From Chrysemys picta bellii (taxonomy: Eukaryota; Chordata; Testudines; Emydidae), in contig NC_088793.1 in NCBI RefSeq assembly GCF_011386835.1, positions 100,114,923 through 100,178,922 of the forward strand: a DNA stretch of 64,000 bases, read 5' to 3'. Under the pieces are notes generated by a model that did no database searches, was not told where the DNA came from, and saw only the letters and a list, made by a program, of their open reading frames with translations. The position numbers were made by a program, and so were the translations under genes. Positions 1-11,840 of the stretch are shown one piece after another (positions within the stretch are counted from its first letter, which is position 1; the number at the start of each line of letters is the position of its first letter).

Positions 1-964
1 GACATTTACTTCTTAGACTCAGGATGAAATTATATGTCAGATACACACAGTGAGATTTGTGTTTTATCTCAGAATGAGACCAGGTAGCAGAAAAACCAAC
101 CTTAGGGCAAAATTGCATATTTTAGATACTTCTAGTCTGCTTGGTTGCACTTTTCTCTATTGCTCAGATGTAGTTTAAGCTCTCCCTAGCGATCACAGGA
201 TAGACCTTGGTGCCTGCTCTATGCCCTTTGGGCCACTTAGGTGGCACAAAGTGGGTGACAACTGACTGCACCTGCTCAGCAGGTACACAACTGGCATAGC
301 TGGCTCCTGCACCAGTCTCATACAGCCCCCCCATGCAAGGAATATGTCAAGGGTAACGTGCTATGCTCTGGCCCTCTCCAGCTGGCACAATTTAGAGCAG
401 CTCCCAGGCTTCTCTAAACTCTGTTGTGGATGGCATAAAATGAGAACCAGGATCAGGGAGCTATTCATTTGATTCCTGATGCCCACCATCCCTACAGTGC
501 CAAGCAGAGGATCTGGGTCACAAGCCAAAAAAATGTATTAAGAAATGAGGAAAAACAAAAGAAAGTGCAATGAAAAAGGTGAAATTAAAAAGTGATAATG
601 AAAATGAGCTGGATCTGGATAGCTAACTGGGAGTTCTGAGTTCTGACAAATCCCACCATATGCTTTATACAGAAAGAGCTATTGTGCATCCATCTACATT
701 CCCATTATTACTACTATTAAAATGTCATAGATAAGATTTCTGTAAATCCACTCCAGTTACTGTAAGTTATAATAATTACTAATGACTTAATGCATGCTAA
801 ATATGGAGACTTGAGCTATAAGGTTCAGAGATTGTAGATTGTTATATTATGATGTAATAGTTGTTGAGCTGAATTATTCTTCCCTGCTGACATGGAAACG
901 TACTTTCAAACTGCTTTTGGTTATGGTCATTTAGGTTGCTCTCCAACTCCAGTTAAAGGCAATG

Positions 965-1030
965 GAAATAATACCACTTAGATCTCATATAGCACTTTTC
1001 ATTAGCAGATCTCAAAGTGCTTTACTCCCT
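965..1030. repeat. Ancient L3/MIR-like repeat fragment
   Basis: The text 'agcacttttcattagcagat' followed by 'ctcaaagtgctttac' recurs in diverged form near 56520 and 61220. It resembles the old amniote repeat whose body reads roughly 'agcgctttccatc ... ctcaaagcgctttacaaac'. The family name is uncertain; the three-way recurrence in the window is directly visible. Confidence 0.45.
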
Positions 1031-2874
1031 TACTGATTTCAGTGGGATAGGTCTCAGGCCTTCAGAAAATATGTTGTAATTCAGAGCAGTTCATGTGTTT
1101 GAGTAGAGATTAATCCACAAAGGTGATTTCTGAACTGGATTCATCTAAAGAGACAGGTATCTAAAAGCCCCTGATCATCTACCAACCAGAGTGCTCCCCG
1201 ATCTTGGCTGCCAAAATTCCTGAATTTCCAACTTTGAAAGCAGAACCTCCCAAAATGAAATATAATTTGTAAACACTGATCATTATGAGGGATGTCCTTC
1301 CTAGAATTATAGCCTTCTGGAAACTGCACCTAAGGGTTGAGAAAACATGGTGGCACCACGCAGGCATGGGAGTGGAAGGGCAAAGAAAGTTTTGCACTCT
1401 ATTTTAATATCATTAACTTATGGCCTTGAATGAAGGGGAACAGGAGTAAAAATCCAGATCACAGCAATTATGGGAATTGTATTCTCAAAGAATCCTCCTT
1501 CTTCTAGCAGTAGCCTACACAAGATGCTTTGTACTTTAAAAAAACCAAACCCTGATCTGTCCATTTGTGCAAAAGAGAAGAGCAAGGTCTTAATTTTCTT
1601 AATTTATAAATGGAGAATATTTCAACTTGTAAACACATTCTTTAAGAAACCAAGCCTGGATAGGGTTGGATCATACAAAAAAGTAGAGTATTTTAAGAAC
1701 ATTTGTTCGATCTGCTTTTTTCCTAATAAGATGTTGCCATAAAATATATAGCTTTAATTGAAGCCTCATAACATAGCCATGATTATTGTTGTTTTAGGAA
1801 CAGCTAATTACTTAAATTAGGTCTTTTTTGACATTAAGGATGCTAATTTGATTTTGTACAACACAAAACAATCAATACAAACAGAAAACTTGCTGGCCAG
1901 GCTGTTTTTACTAGGTACTAGAGGATACTGCTTACATTACGGAAATAGTAGCCCCTTTACAGTATTTTTAATATTATTTGTCCTAGTCACATCAATTCAT
2001 ATATAGAATCACATAGGATGAGTATTTGAAAACTTGCAACAGTACTTAATTTTAATCTCTTCAGTAAATTAAGGTATTTAAACTTGGGTTTTCTTATTAA
2101 CTCAGAAATGGAGGAAACTTAGTACCGGCAGCTCTTGTGCTCTTTACCACAATAAACTACCCATGCCTGGGGAATCATATAGTTAGCCCTTTTAGCCCAA
2201 TGGTTAGCCAATATTTGGGGCCTTGCAGGTTGTTTCTATTGGGGGAGAAAATAATGATAGTGTCAGGTGTTTCTTTGATGTAAGCCTGTTGCTGTTGTTT
2301 TTGATAAGGAAGGTACACCATGTTCGGTCTCCCTGAACACAGCAGGAATCAAAGAAAAGGAGACAGTTTCTTTGCTCACAGGTCCAAGCATCTTTCCAAT
2401 CAACACTCAGCCCAAAAAGCTCTATCTCTTGGCTTTCTCTCAGAGCCACATAAGCACTGCTTTTCTTGTTGTCTTCTTGGCTTTCCTGCTGCCTTCTCTG
2501 TCTGCATCTCATTCAGACACACCTAGCTCCAAATGATACCCATTTAAATTTGAATTCAGAAGCCAGGGAAAGCCCATTGGACTGTATGGCTCAACTCCTA
2601 CTCCAGCCTCATCATACTAGTCTGTGATATGGGTGGTGGCTTCTGTTGCTTAGCTATTATTTAAAGGGATATTTAATTGCTCCCTCATTCAGATTCAATG
2701 GAAGGTGGCTATCATCCCCACCAGCTTCAGTGAGGTTTGTGACTGTCCAAAGATCAAAAACATGCTTGCTGGGAACCACCCAACTCCAACATAACAGTAT
2801 AATTTGGATGGCTCAGAAATGGACTTTTGTGATTAATGTAAGGAAGCCAGAAGATATGGGGTTCTGTTTTCTGT

Positions 2875-3000
2875 TCTGATATAGGCTTGCTGTGTGACCT
2901 TGGATAGGACACAATTTCAAAGTGTCCCCATGCCAGGAAAAAACATGTCAGTGTCTCAGTCCCTTATCTGTAAAATGAAGAGAATTAAGTATCTCTCTGG
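2875..3000 (+). repeat. MIR-like SINE fragment
   Basis: Contains 'ctgtgtgaccttgga' and then 'tcagtcccttatctgtaaaa', the order found in the core of MIR-type SINEs. The copy is heavily diverged and its ends are approximate. Confidence 0.5.
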
Positions 3001-4220
3001 AGTGTGGTGGCTTAATTCCCAAACAGTGCTTGGGGCTTAATTTGTTTGTTTAATTTGTTTGGAGATCCTTGAATGGAAGGCACCATTAAAATGTGAAATT
3101 TTAGTATTATTATGAAACTCTTTGCCTTTAAAGCCAGCTGCACGAACACACGCCACAAAAATATTGCAGAGCAGAGCTTTCTAATGTCTTTGATTGTAAC
3201 CCATTATCTAAGTACCCCTGAGCGCATTGCGCCTCTGAAGCGCCACTGATTGAAGAAGAGTGCTGGATAAGAGATGCTGTTGGAAGCCATTGAAAAATCA
3301 GCAGGTTGCTGCCGTGCAATGCTACAATAAGAAGAAAGACAATGCTACAAAAAAGAAAAAGCAGCAGGAAGGAAAAGAATCGGGAACAGTACGTGGGAAG
3401 AGAGACCAGCACAAGTTCTGAGAGAAACATGGTTCAGAAACCCATCACAATTTAGAACAGTTAAAAAAAAACCAAACTAAACTTAAACATTACATTTTGT
3501 GTTAATTTCCTTCTTGCTGTTAAATCTACAATTAAGAACATGCAGTAATTATCCTTGTTACTAATTTTAGGTCTACAGGTACCATGTAGTTTGCTGAACA
3601 ACAGAAGTGCCCAGTCATGCTAGATTGATAAACAATAGTCTCAGAACATAGTAACTAGAGTTTATTGTTGACAAGCAATCCGAGGATTCTGAGCCATCCA
3701 TCTGTTCAAGTAACAGACTCAAAGTAGTGTGTGTTGTACTCATTTCTGAAGCCTCTTCCCGACATGTCTTTTGTGTGGCCTTGCTGACACCTGTGACATT
3801 TATACCATATTCAGGAGCCAGAACAGTCAAATTTGTCAGCCTCCTGTTATTGAACAGCAGACAGTGCCCCACATTGGTAGCTAGGATATAGATGTATTTG
3901 CCTGTGCTGGTAATGCTGGTACCCACGCTCCAATTAAGTATTATTTGGTTCTTATCCTACTGAAACATGCGACTAAGCCTCAGCACAACAGCAATGGTCT
4001 TCCTATACCCTGGCAACTCTCACCTAGGCCGCTTCAGACAAAATCTCTCATTTATGTGTGCACCTCTTTTTTTATGTCATTTCTCCCTGGGACCAGATGA
4101 GTTACATTGACTTAGTACAACATTCCTCAGCAGGAAATTCAAATATACTTGACAACAGGCAGTCAGGCACCTGTATAAGACCTGGATGACCACAAACTTG
4201 AATATGTGCTTCAGCTATAG

Positions 4221-5186
4221 GTAGGGTGACCAGGTGTCTGGTTTTTCAGTGCACTGCCGACCTGGCATTTAAAGTCAGGTTGGTGGTGCTGCAGGGCTAG
4301 TCCCTATCTGTCCTGGCACCCAGGAAGCAGCCAGCAGGTCCGGCTCCTAGGCGGGGGGGAGGGCACAGGGCTCCACGCACTGCCCCTGCCCCGAGCACTG
4401 GCTCCATACTCCCTTTGGCTGGGAACTGGCCAATAGATTGGGGTGATGGTGCCTGTGGGTGAGAGCAGCGTGTGGAGCTTCCTGCCCGCCCCCAGGACCC
4501 GGACCTGCCGGCTGCTTCCGGGGAACAGTGCAGTGCCAGGACAGGCAGGGAGCCTACCTTAGCCCTGCTGCGCCACTGACCGGGAGCCACTCAAGGTAAG
4601 CCCGGGCCCCAACCCTGAGCCCCACCCAAACCCAGAGCACCCTACTGCACTCCAAACCCCTCATTCCCAGCCCCACCCCAGAGCACACACCCCCAGCCCA
4701 GCCCCTCAACCCCCCCAATACCCTAACTCCTGCCCCAGCCCAGAGCCCCCTCCCACACCCTGAACACCATCCCCGGCCTCACCCACCTCCAGCACCCGAA
4801 CCCCCTGCCTCAACCCGCAGCCCCCTCTCACACTCTGAATCCCTCGGCCCCATCCCCCAGCCTGGAGTCCCCTCCTGCACCCCAAACCTGTCATCCCCAG
4901 CCCTATCCCAGAGCCTGCACCCCCAGCCGGACCCTTCACCCCCTCCTGCACCCCAACTCCCTGTCCTAGCCCGGAGCTCCCTCCCGCACTCTGAACCCCT
5001 CATTTCTGGCCCCATCCCAGAGCCCACCCCCCCAATTAGAGTCTTCACCCTCTCCCACACCTCAACCCCCTGCCCCAGCCCAGTGAAAGTGAGTGAGGAT
5101 GAGGGAGAGCGACCGAGAGGTGGGGCTTCAGGGAAGAGGTGGGGCAAGGGTGTTCGGTTTTGTGCAATTAGAAAGTTGGCAACCCT
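4221..5186. mobile_element. Non-autonomous hAT-like element, C-rich interior
   Basis: The left end reads 'agggtgacca' and the right end, reversed, reads 'agggttgcca', giving short imperfect terminal inverted repeats. The flanks agctatag (4213-4220) and agctacag (5187-5194) match at 7 of 8 bases, which fits the 8-bp target duplication of hAT transposons. The interior is a C-rich block on the plus strand. Open frames across it on both strands are products of composition, with no transposase. Superfamily assignment rests on duplication length and end sequence only. Confidence 0.6.
4600..5080. repeat. C-rich imperfect minisatellite inside the 4221 element
   Basis: Words such as 'ccccagccc', 'cagagcc' and 'gcaccccaa' recur at irregular spacing for almost 500 bp, alternating C-runs with 'ctgaac' and 'ccaaac'. 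It behaves as a degenerate tandem array. It explains the glycine-rich and proline-rich pseudo-frames seen here on both strands. Confidence 0.6.
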
Positions 5187-6587
5187 AGCTACAGGCAGAA
5201 GTAACTCCACACAAGTTAATTCACACATTGACAGAAAGCGTAGACACCCATTAAAAGGCATTGTCAAGAAGAAGTGGGTTTCCTAGGACAGTGAGAAAGA
5301 ACTACTTCAACATCTGCTCCCTTTGCAGTTGATGCTACTTTTACCCATATGTATACAGGCTTTGAATCAGAGGTGAGTCATTCTTATTTTATTAAAATTA
5401 GCAAATATAGTAATAAATGCTGGATTAACAACCCTGGAAATTGAATCCTATGTACAATATCAGAAGCTTCCCTATCCTGACCATGATGGTCCACCTTCGG
5501 GGGGCTGAAAGTAGAACTTAGTGTCTATGCTCAGACAGTACTTGTTTGCTGAGATGCCAACAAAGGTGCTAATCACGGTGATTGGGGTGTATTTGGGAGA
5601 TAGGGACACATGTTCACTGAGAATTGGACTAAAACCAAAGATCTTGACAATTTAGTTAGAGGGTGTGGTGAATTCTCCATTACTTCACATCTTTAAGTCA
5701 AGACTGGATGTCTTCCTAAAAGATCTGCTCTAATTCAGCCACAAGATACGGTCTTGATGCAACAGTTACTGAGTGAAATTCTATTACAAGTATTATGCAG
5801 GAAGTCAGACTAGATTATCATCATGGGGCCTTCTGGCCTTAATAATCTATTATTAATTTCATACAGACCACTTAAAAGCAGGTGTTCATTTCCACATTGT
5901 TCTCACATTAACTAGGTCTAAGGAACAGAGCTATAGTGTGCATAAAATTATAGAAAATCAGAATTTGCTCAGCATTACTGGTGTAAAAACAATCCTTCAA
6001 GTACATGATCCAAGTCCATTAAGGTCAAAGAAAAGTCTTTCACTGTCTTCAATGGACTTTGGAACAGATCCCAGACAGACAACACATCCCTTCACTGGGA
6101 TGCATCCTTCACAATGATGTGTTCCTTTTAAAAATGACACTATTGAATTTTAAAACCTTTTACTGGGATGACATATTCCAAAAACCTAGCGCTAGTGACA
6201 TTTACATGAACACAAAAAAACTTAAGGCAAAAAGTTTTTGTATTGAGTCTGGGAGAAGGAACACTCTCAAAGTGCAAAGAGAAGGAACAGAAGAAAAAAG
6301 ACAAATGAAATTCTGTAAAATCCTACCTTCCTCTGGACAGGAGAATATAAGGTTTCTGAGTAGGCCATTCACAGATTATTTAAATATCTGTGATTAGATA
6401 CTATGATGATGGGCATATTAAAAACTAGACAGATGTTCTAGCAAACACCTGCTTACCCCTTGTGTCAACAGAATGTTAATATGTGAACAAATAAAGGAAT
6501 TGTTTGAAATAACAAGCTATGATTCATCACATCTGTATTTGATGATGTTAGTAGAGACTGAAGCCCAGAGCGTGTCTCTATTGTTCA
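5187..6587. other. Intergenic, one CR1 tail only
   Basis: Apart from the CR1 3' fragment at 5665-5856 there is no recognised feature. The 112-codon frame at 6059-6397 is lysine-rich, AT-driven and without similarity that I recognise. Confidence 0.55.
5665..5856 (+). mobile_element. CR1 LINE 3' fragment
   Basis: Contains 'tcaagactggatgtcttcct' (the end of the CR1 ORF2 frame: SRLDVFL) and then 'gtcagactagat' and 'ggccttctggcctta', the typical CR1 3' tail. It is 5'-truncated, as CR1 copies usually are. Confidence 0.8.
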
Positions 6588-6899
6588 CAGGGCCGGCCCA
6601 CAACATTTTGGCACCTGAGGCAGGGAGCTCAAATGACACCCCCATGCCCTCTCACTTGTGCCAAAACTTTGAAAGGTCTCAATTCTGCCTTCTTCCTGTT
6701 CTACTCCTCTCATGGTACTGTTCTACTACCTACCACCAATAAAGGAGAACTAACAACTTAAAATACCTTGTTCAAAAATTTTAAGTAATACTTACATTTC
6801 AAATGCCTGAACAGCAAATGTAACTTTTCTTGTCTGCATAGTAAACACTGGCATTTTTATCTGTTTGAATAATCAAAGTGGTGCTTTCCGTGCCTTCTT

Positions 6900-9696
6900 A
6901 GTTGCAAAGATTTGAACTGCTTCCTGAAGGTCCACAGTCTGGGCCAGGTCATGCTCTATTGAGATGGTTGCAAGGCCGACCAGCCTCTCCTATGTCATTG
7001 TGGAACGTAGATGTGTTTTTATTAACTTCAGCTTGGAGAAGCTGCGTTCTCCACTACCAACTGGTTACAGGAAGTGTTAGAAGTATGCGCAGAGCAACAA
7101 AAGCATTTGGAAAGAGGGTGGTCATCTTATTTGTGCACATATATTCCAGAACAGCCTTTGGAGTTGATCCTGCTGAAATGTATCTTGAAAGGGCTTTCAG
7201 TTCATCACCTAAATCACTTGCATCAATATCGCGCATGTCATCATGTGTCAACACTGTCTCTAGTGCCCTGCATTGCTGGTGTAGGAGTTCTTCAGGTATA
7301 GTGAGGAGTTTTCGAATATCATACAACATCCCAAATATACTGCTGTGTTCCTTGAGCTGCATGAAAAGTTGTTCAACTGACTGTATTGCACAATCTAGCA
7401 CCTGGTTAAAGAATTTAACTTTGAATTGTTGTTTCGGGTCTCTTATGAGATTATCCCGTGCCTCATAATCGAAATGTCTATTTTCGGGTGGGAAAATAAC
7501 TTCAGTGTGAAGTTCCTATGCCAACTTCTGTGCACTCTTCAGAATGTTTTGAAATCCCTCATCTGACTGCTAAGACTGTAGGTACGACTTTTCTTTGTCC
7601 AGTTGTTCCATTGCTCCAGATATATCAAGGTCAACACCTTGGAGTCTCTTGCTTACAACATTTATTTCAAACAGTATGTCAAGCCACAAGACTAAGCCAC
7701 ACAGAAATGTGAAGTTATGTAAGTTTCTGGTGATTCCATTTCCCTCTACCTCTGTTCTCCCACGAACAGTTCCTGTCATAGCAATATCCTCCATAATGGC
7801 AACTATGGCATCATCTATCTTCCCAATTTGGTGTTTGATAGGCTTTATCGCCTCCACTCGACTTTCCCATCGTGTGGCACTCAGTGGTTTCAGTATCAGA
7901 GAGGATGTTCCCAGATGTTGCTTCCAAATTTGCCATCGATGAGTTGATGCAGAGAAAAATACATAGATGCTTCGAATTACATTAAAAAATTCAACAGCCT
8001 CACTAGAAGCTGATGCTGTATCATTGACCACCAAGTTCAATGAATAAGAACTGCATGGGCAAAAAAAGCTCAAGGGTTTTACTCTCGGCTCCATGTCTGC
8101 ACTCCTCTGTTCTTTCCTCTCATGTTGGCACCATTATCATAGCCCTGACCTCTCAATCAGCTATCGCAATTCCTGTATCTTCAGGGCCGGCTCCAGCGTT
8201 TTCGCCACCCCAAGCGGCAAAAAAAAAAAAAAAAAAAAACTGCGATCGGCAGTAGAGCTGCCGCCACTTCATTTTTTGGCGACAATTCGGCGGCAGGTCC
8301 AAGAGGGACTGAGGGACCTGCCGCCGAAGACCTGGATGTGCTGCCCCTTTCCGTTGGCCGCCCCAGGCACCTGCTTGCTGCGCTGGTGCCTGGAGCCGGC
8401 CCTGCATATCTTCCAGCTTTTTAAGAAGCACATTTGTTATACCAGCTCCTGTAGTATCATAAATGTCAATAAATTCTAGAAAATGCTCTCTGACAGTCAC
8501 CACTGCAGGGACATTATACTAGGTTCTGTTGCTGTTACAAAACGCACCATTAAAGTCATGTGTTCCGTATGGCTGATGTCAGGTTTTCAGTCCAGAATAA
8601 CAGAGTAATAGCTTGCTGAAGTTCAGATCTGCCACAATCTTTTGTTTGACTTTTGTTGCCAGTAACTGTATGATCTCATTTTCAATTGTTTTTCCAAGGT
8701 AGTGTGTGTGTATATTTTGTGGGTGGTGACTCTTAGATGCTCCTGGAGTACAGCATCAAACTCAGCCATCAGCGCCACAATTTTAAGGAAGTTTCCATTG
8801 TTTGGCACATTCAACTGATCTGAAGTGCCACACAGTGCTAAGTTTTGGGTAGTAAGCATTCTCACAATGGCAATGAGCCTTTTCAGAACATTTTGCCAGT
8901 AAAGAGACTCTGATGCAATCTTCTCTTGATGCTCATCATCTATGGTGGCCTTTAACCTTAGTCTCATCTCAAGCTCTTTCCACCTATGGAATGCTCTCTG
9001 GTGATTTGCTGCCTTCTCATGGCATGCCAGACTTCTAGCCAGATTTTTCCAGTCCTTTGTTCCTGTAGAACCCAATGTGGCTGGAACATTAGACTGGAAG
9101 AGTTTGCAACAAAAGCAGTATGCAGCATTCTGGGTTTTTGAATACATAAGCCATGGCCTCTCCACTTTGTCACCATTGGGGATTTCATGCCAGGAATGTG
9201 TTGGATGGAAACTTATTTTCATTGTCTTTGGGGAACATGAAGTTTTTCACTGGCTGTGGCCCATGCAGTACAAGGAAGCCCCTCAGGCTACTGCTCAAGT
9301 GGGTCCACAGTCCTGGATCATCTAGACTTAAGGAACTAAACTCAGCAGCAGCTGTTTCTTGCGCTTCCACCACACTCTTTTCTGATCTACACTTTTCTTC
9401 AGGAATGTGCCTGGTTACATCCATTTGAGATGGAGATATGGATGCTGCAGTAGCTGCCAGGTCACCTGCACTCTAACTGGAAGATCAGGCATCTCCTCAC
9501 CACTCACATCCTCACTGGGGGTGTAAGGCTTACAGTGAACATTTGTGTCTATGTATCTCAGGAGAGCTCCTTCCTGCTTAGATAGAAAAGCTTCCTTTGC
9601 TTTCTTTCTTTTTCTGAATACTGCCCCAGAGGGGCATTTTCTTCTTTCACTCATGACTGCTGTTCTGTGCCAGCTATAGGGGCTCTCAACACTCAA
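6900..9696 (-). pseudogene. hAT transposase pseudogene, TTF-type zinc finger class
   Basis: Read right to left in several frames. About 9696-9415 is a basic N-terminus (likely Met at 9652, MSERRKCPSGA). About 9222-8623 is a TTF-type zinc-finger region (WLMYSKT...AYCFCCKLF, then the H-rich motif HEKAANH), followed by a DUF4371-like segment. About 8094-7570 is the catalytic-core region (SLNLVVNDTA...FFSASTHRW). About 7401-6900 is the C-terminal dimerisation region (FSKLKLIKTHLRS, interrupted by an in-frame TAG near ERLVGLA). Frameshifts, stops and the insertion at 8182-8404 make it non-functional. The order of blocks matches vertebrate 'zinc finger MYM-type protein 1-like' hAT proteins. The host of the name is the transposon family; there is no sign of a domesticated gene. 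Confidence 0.85.
8182..8404. mobile_element. Non-autonomous hAT element nested in the transposase
   Basis: The 223-bp element begins 'cagggccggctccagc' and ends with the inverse, 'gcctggagccggccctg'. Flanks tgtatctt (8174-8181) and catatctt (8405-8412) agree at 6 of 8 bases, consistent with an old 8-bp duplication. A run of about 20 A lies near the left end (8220-8239). It interrupts the host transposase frame, so it inserted later than the host element. Confidence 0.85.
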
Positions 9697-9763
9697 CTGA
9701 AGGGGACAAATAAGCAGGCTGGTAGCAGGGCCTGAGTGAGGGAAGATATCAGCGTCTCAAGGG

Positions 9764-9788
9764 CCTAACTAACTCCTACTACTTCAGT
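9764..9788 (+). repeat. 25-bp direct repeat, copy 1
   Basis: 'cctaactaactcctactac' + 'ttcagt' is matched at 23 of 25 bases by 10206-10230. The two copies bracket about 417 bp that includes the hairpin at 10039-10204. Confidence 0.8.
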
Positions 9789-10038
9789 TGACTGCCTGTT
9801 CTCCTCAAGTGGGTTCAGTGAAGCAGCAGGAAACAGGAAGCTCCCTGAGAGGCTGGTGTTAATCAGTCCAGGTTCTTGGGGGTGCTAGAGAGGTACATAA
9901 GAGGCTCCCCCTCCTCTCTCTCTGCAGTGCCTGCTGCTTTCTGTTATTCCCTCTCACCTTTTCTCCCGCCTGCCTGTTATGTCTCTTGTGCCCTCCTTCC
10001 TCCAGCACAGCACTCCACCATCTCTGTGCATCTTGAGC

Positions 10039-10204
10039 AGAGAGAATACATATGCACCAGCAGCAGACAATTTTCTACACTCCGGGTCCTAATGGCACCC
10101 CCCACACACACACACACACAATCTGGCACCTGAGGGGGGGAGGGGGCATCAGGACCCAGAGTGTAGAAAATTGTGTCTGCTGCTGGTGCATATGTATTCT
10201 CTCT
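10039..10204. repeat. Long inverted repeat (hairpin), ~63-bp arms
   Basis: The left arm starts 'agagagaatacatatgcacc' at 10039 and its reverse complement ends at 10204. The arms (10039-10102 and 10142-10204) pair almost throughout, with one 2-bp indel (acaat against acacaat) and a few mismatches. The loop holds a (CA)n run and 'ggcacctgagg', a string also present just inside the hAT left terminus at 6611. It could be a palindromic transposon end, a fold-back MITE or an assembly fold-back. Confidence 0.85.
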
Positions 10205-10205
10205 A

Positions 10206-10230
10206 CCTAACTGGCTCCTACTACTTCAGT
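10206..10230 (+). repeat. 25-bp direct repeat, copy 2
   Basis: 'cctaactggctcctactac' + 'ttcagt' differs from 9764-9788 at two positions. It follows immediately after the right hairpin arm. Confidence 0.8.
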
Positions 10231-10409
10231 AGAGTTTTGAGAAGGATTTACTAAACTAGATGCAGTAAGTCAATGTTTCTCATTCAGAGGGACATGATTC
10301 CGGGGAGGGCAGGAGAGAATCTTAAATGGCAATGGGAGGGCGGAGTCTTGAGGGATTGAAAATTGTATTACAATCTAATGCAAAGAAAATCTTACTCCCC
10401 CTGCACACC

Positions 10410-10500
10410 TTTATAGACTTTAGAGTCAGAAGGGACCATCTTGATCATCTATTCTAGTCTGATCTCCTTCAGGGTCAAGTATTCTCGGCCAACCTACTGA
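10410..10500 (-). mobile_element. CR1 LINE 3' tail, reverse orientation
   Basis: 'tagactttagagtcagaagg' then 'gaccatcttgatcatct' and 'agtctgatctcctt' is the reverse complement of the CR1 tail 'aggtcagactagatgatcat...tctatga'. It is a short truncated copy. Confidence 0.75.
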
Positions 10501-11840
10501 AACGTACACAAATTAAATAGGCTTATCATTGTCACTTTTATTAATGAATGTTACTATACTTTTATTTACCCCTAAGGGGCTGTGAAAATTTTTCATTTTG
10601 AATAAGGGATCACAAACCTCAAAATGTTGAGATACCATACTGTAAGTGACCCATGTTGTAGCATTGCTTTTTCAAATAGAAATCTTTTCTGATCAGAGTT
10701 CCCCTCACCCTCAATCTGTGTCCTCTCCCTTTTGGAGTTGTACCTCCATTATGCCACAATCACACATGTATCCTAGGTTGTCATGCACCAAGAAACCCAT
10801 GGCAGAGAACTTGCTGCTTATTAACACAGTTTTCGGACTGCTTACTAATGTGTTCTATTTTAATTACATTTTGATTGCATTTGCTTTATCACTTTAATTG
10901 ATAAAAAGTCTTACACCGCATACATCATTCAGAAAAAGCTACAACCATGGGCCTACATGCTGAATCTTAGTCACAGAAAGAATCTAGAATTAATAAATGC
11001 CAAGTTATAAGAGAGAAGCACAAGAGTGCGATTATTATTATTTTTTTTATAGGTTATCATATCAAGGATGGCATGAAGGTCTGCATTTCTCATTCCTTTC
11101 AGGATAAGAGAAGGAAAATATTGAACTGGCAGATGGCTGCAACTCATTACTGTGTGGAACTACAGCACTGAGGGTGAAATGATGGCAAATTAATCATCAT
11201 TCACTAAGAATGAATGGCAGGGAATGATGTGTGCTGTTGCTATTTTATTTCATGTCATATTAAACCTGTACTGGATAACTGACAAAATGTGTTACATTCA
11301 CTGTGGCCTGTGCTAACATCAACAGATGAGCTAAGCATCTCTTCTCGCATAAACAGCTATTTATTATTTTCTTGCAAATACTGTACCAAAAGTTACAGTT
11401 ATGGACTGAGCATAATCATGGATGAACATAGACCCTTGAATATTGATATATAATTACTTCTGATGGAAATTACCTTATTTTATTGTAAATTCTATTTTAA
11501 TTTTAAATTGCATTATGCCTCAACCTGATTAATTTCAATTTAAACCAGATACCAATTGCCTATGCAGTCAGGATTAAACACTTTTTTTCAACCCTAATGT
11601 AGTTCTCTTCAGCTTGTGCTATCAAGTAAGGCGGAAACAAAAATGTTAAATATCTGGCTGCTATCTAGATCTCACTACTAACTACTGACTTCCTTCCCGG
11701 ATGCCTGGCTGCTTAAAAGAAAAAATATTTACAAAGGGGATATCAGACTGCATCTAATTTATTAACAAAGGTTCTTACAGAAGATGTTGCATTCAGTCTG
11801 CTGCTCAATTCTTGCTCTTGGACTTTTTCAATTGGATAGT
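10501..11840. other. Intergenic, nothing recognised
   Basis: AT-rich sequence with no coding frame above 83 codons, no splice context and no repeat that I can name. Confidence 0.5.

Larger units (their letters stand above)
1..4220. other. Intergenic left flank, no gene seen
   Basis: AT-rich intergenic DNA. Reading frames here are short (about 100 codons at most), lack splice-site support and show no recognisable protein. I see only old repeat fragments, listed separately at about 965 and 2875. In the human gene order the neighbour on this side of SMLR1 would be TMEM200A, but nothing here can be assigned to it. Confidence 0.6.
6588..9760 (-). mobile_element. Decayed autonomous hAT transposon (ZMYM-like transposase)
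   Basis: The plus-strand left edge starts 'cagggccggcccacaac', closely like the terminal repeat of the smaller element nested at 8182. The interior carries a broken hAT transposase read leftward from about 9652. The matching right terminal repeat was not found; the true right edge may lie anywhere from about 9700 to 10240, where an inverted-repeat locus complicates the boundary. The candidate target site at the left is attgttca; no partner was seen. Confidence 0.65.

Noticed and set aside
3128..3430. 100-codon minus ORF with a hydrophobic start
   Set aside because: The leucine and phenylalanine stretch is the complement of an A/G-rich tract; no similarity and no splice support.
4706..5267. 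Gly-rich minus-strand ORFs of 81 and 162 codons
   Set aside because: They are the reverse translation of the C-rich minisatellite in the 4221 element and are open in more than one frame.
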